Positions 63,137 through 64,000 of a stretch of DNA of 64,000 bases are shown here, piece by piece (position 1 is the first letter of the stretch; every line of letters begins with the position of its first letter). Source of the stretch: Hypomesus transpacificus (lineage: Eukaryota > Chordata > Actinopteri > Osmeriformes > Osmeridae); assembly GCF_021917145.1 (NCBI RefSeq), contig NC_061074.1, positions 8,477,882 to 8,541,881 on the forward strand. The letters are read 5' to 3'. The translations under genes and the position numbers were made by a program. The notes beneath the pieces are model-generated. The model was not told the DNA's origin. It did not search any database and worked only from the letters and a program-made list of their open reading frames with translations.

Positions 63137-64000
63137 CTGGCAGAGGGAACACAAAGGTACGGGTTCAGCATCACAGCATCACAGCATCACATCATCACAT
63201 CACACCCCAGAGAGACTAGCGGACTCTAAGGTGATAGGTGGCGCAAACCCAAATGACGAAAACAGAAACGTGTTATGTAAAGTCACGTGAACGAGTGTTG
63301 AAATCAAAGGCGGCACAGCATAAACTGTGTTCACTGGCGACGGCAGGACGATCCAGACTGCCGTCTTTGTCCACGGAGCGAATGTGGTACCCCAGAACCG
63401 GCAACAGGTGGCAGTAATGTGCCTTAGTAAGGGAGGATGGCAATAACTGCTGTTCCCCAACTGCAGCCACTATTGATGTTTGACAAACAACTTCAGAACA
63501 AATTGACATGTTCCAGTGTTAGCGGAGAGATTTGGCTTCAGCGGTCTCCCCTTACCTGAGCTAGACTAGAGGCTTCAGGAGCTTAGGTGAAACAGAGCGA
63601 CGTTTATCCCCTGACACTCCAATCAGACCGTTATATAAAAAGCCCAGGAACAGCAGATTGCCTGACACAATGGGTAATCTCACCCCACACTGTACTCTGG
63701 GAGTCACGTGTCCCATAGGCCCGGGAAGCAGACCAAAGCAATGGAAATGTTGAGTCTGCTTTGCAGCCGAGCGGAACGTCGAGGCCACCGATAGGAGGAG
63801 AGACGGAGCTCAGCCAACACCAAAATATAAACAGGAACTAAGCAATGAAAATAAGCAGTTGAAATAAACCCAGCCACCGTGTTGGGTTTCCCACGACCAC
63901 CTTCAGAGTCTCCCTCCTGCTCTCCCCAGTCTCTCCCTCCCTCTCTCTCTCCCAGCCCAAGGTCACTGCTTTCATAGCTAATGGCTGATAGCGTCTATGA
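63137..64000 (-). other. aplp2 intron running off the window
   Basis: No further aplp2 exon is recognised. It contains a short ATCAC repeat (63170-63205) and otherwise unremarkable sequence. The preceding E2-domain exon should lie to the right of 64000. Confidence 0.55.

Overview
This is ordinary vertebrate nuclear DNA and almost certainly comes from a teleost fish. Genes have many short exons with GT-AG introns. Introns and spacers are full of CA/CT microsatellites and poly-C tracts, and fish-type tRNA-derived SINEs are scattered through the second half. I joined exons by eye, using splice sites, codon phase and remembered family sequence. Eight complete genes and the 3' part of a ninth came out with intact reading frames.

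Layout, left to right: bicra/GLTSCR1 (+, 391-9935), ehd2 (+, 13874-17932), psmd8 (+, 21093-23101), a proline-rich gametogenetin (GGN)-like gene (-, 24022-26709), spred3 (+, 28244-32595), dhx34 (-, 35291-41691), pla1a (-, 42104-44280), st14/matriptase (-, 45390-53913) and the C-terminal exons of aplp2 (-, 56727-63136, running off the right edge). psmd8/GGN and spred3/dhx34 are convergent pairs. GGN/spred3 is a divergent pair about 1.5 kb apart. dhx34, pla1a, st14 and aplp2 form a same-strand series.

The gene order joins blocks that, from memory, are separate in human: BICRA-EHD2 and DHX34 at 19q13.3, PSMD8-GGN-SPRED3 at 19q13.2, ST14-APLP2 at 11q24 and PLA1A at 3q13. The genes do not form a pathway. 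They cover chromatin remodelling (BICRA), membrane/caveola ATPase (EHD2), proteasome lid (PSMD8), RAS-ERK inhibition (SPRED3), nonsense-mediated decay helicase (DHX34), secreted lipase family (PLA1A), membrane serine protease (ST14) and amyloid-precursor-like receptor (APLP2).

The most interesting points are these. (i) The PLA1A protein lacks the lipase nucleophile serine and the usual oxyanion-loop residues, so it looks like a pseudoenzyme. (ii) A candidate fish GGN sits between psmd8 and spred3, as in human; its last exon is found only by following a strong splice donor that overlaps an apparent stop. (iii) A young 41-bp tandem duplication gives st14 exon 3 two competing splice donors. (iv) A copy of the aplp2 3' UTR lies between direct repeats upstream of st14. 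(v) Several non-autonomous mobile elements lie in introns, one of them touching an st14 splice donor. No CRISPR array, operon or other prokaryotic feature is present.
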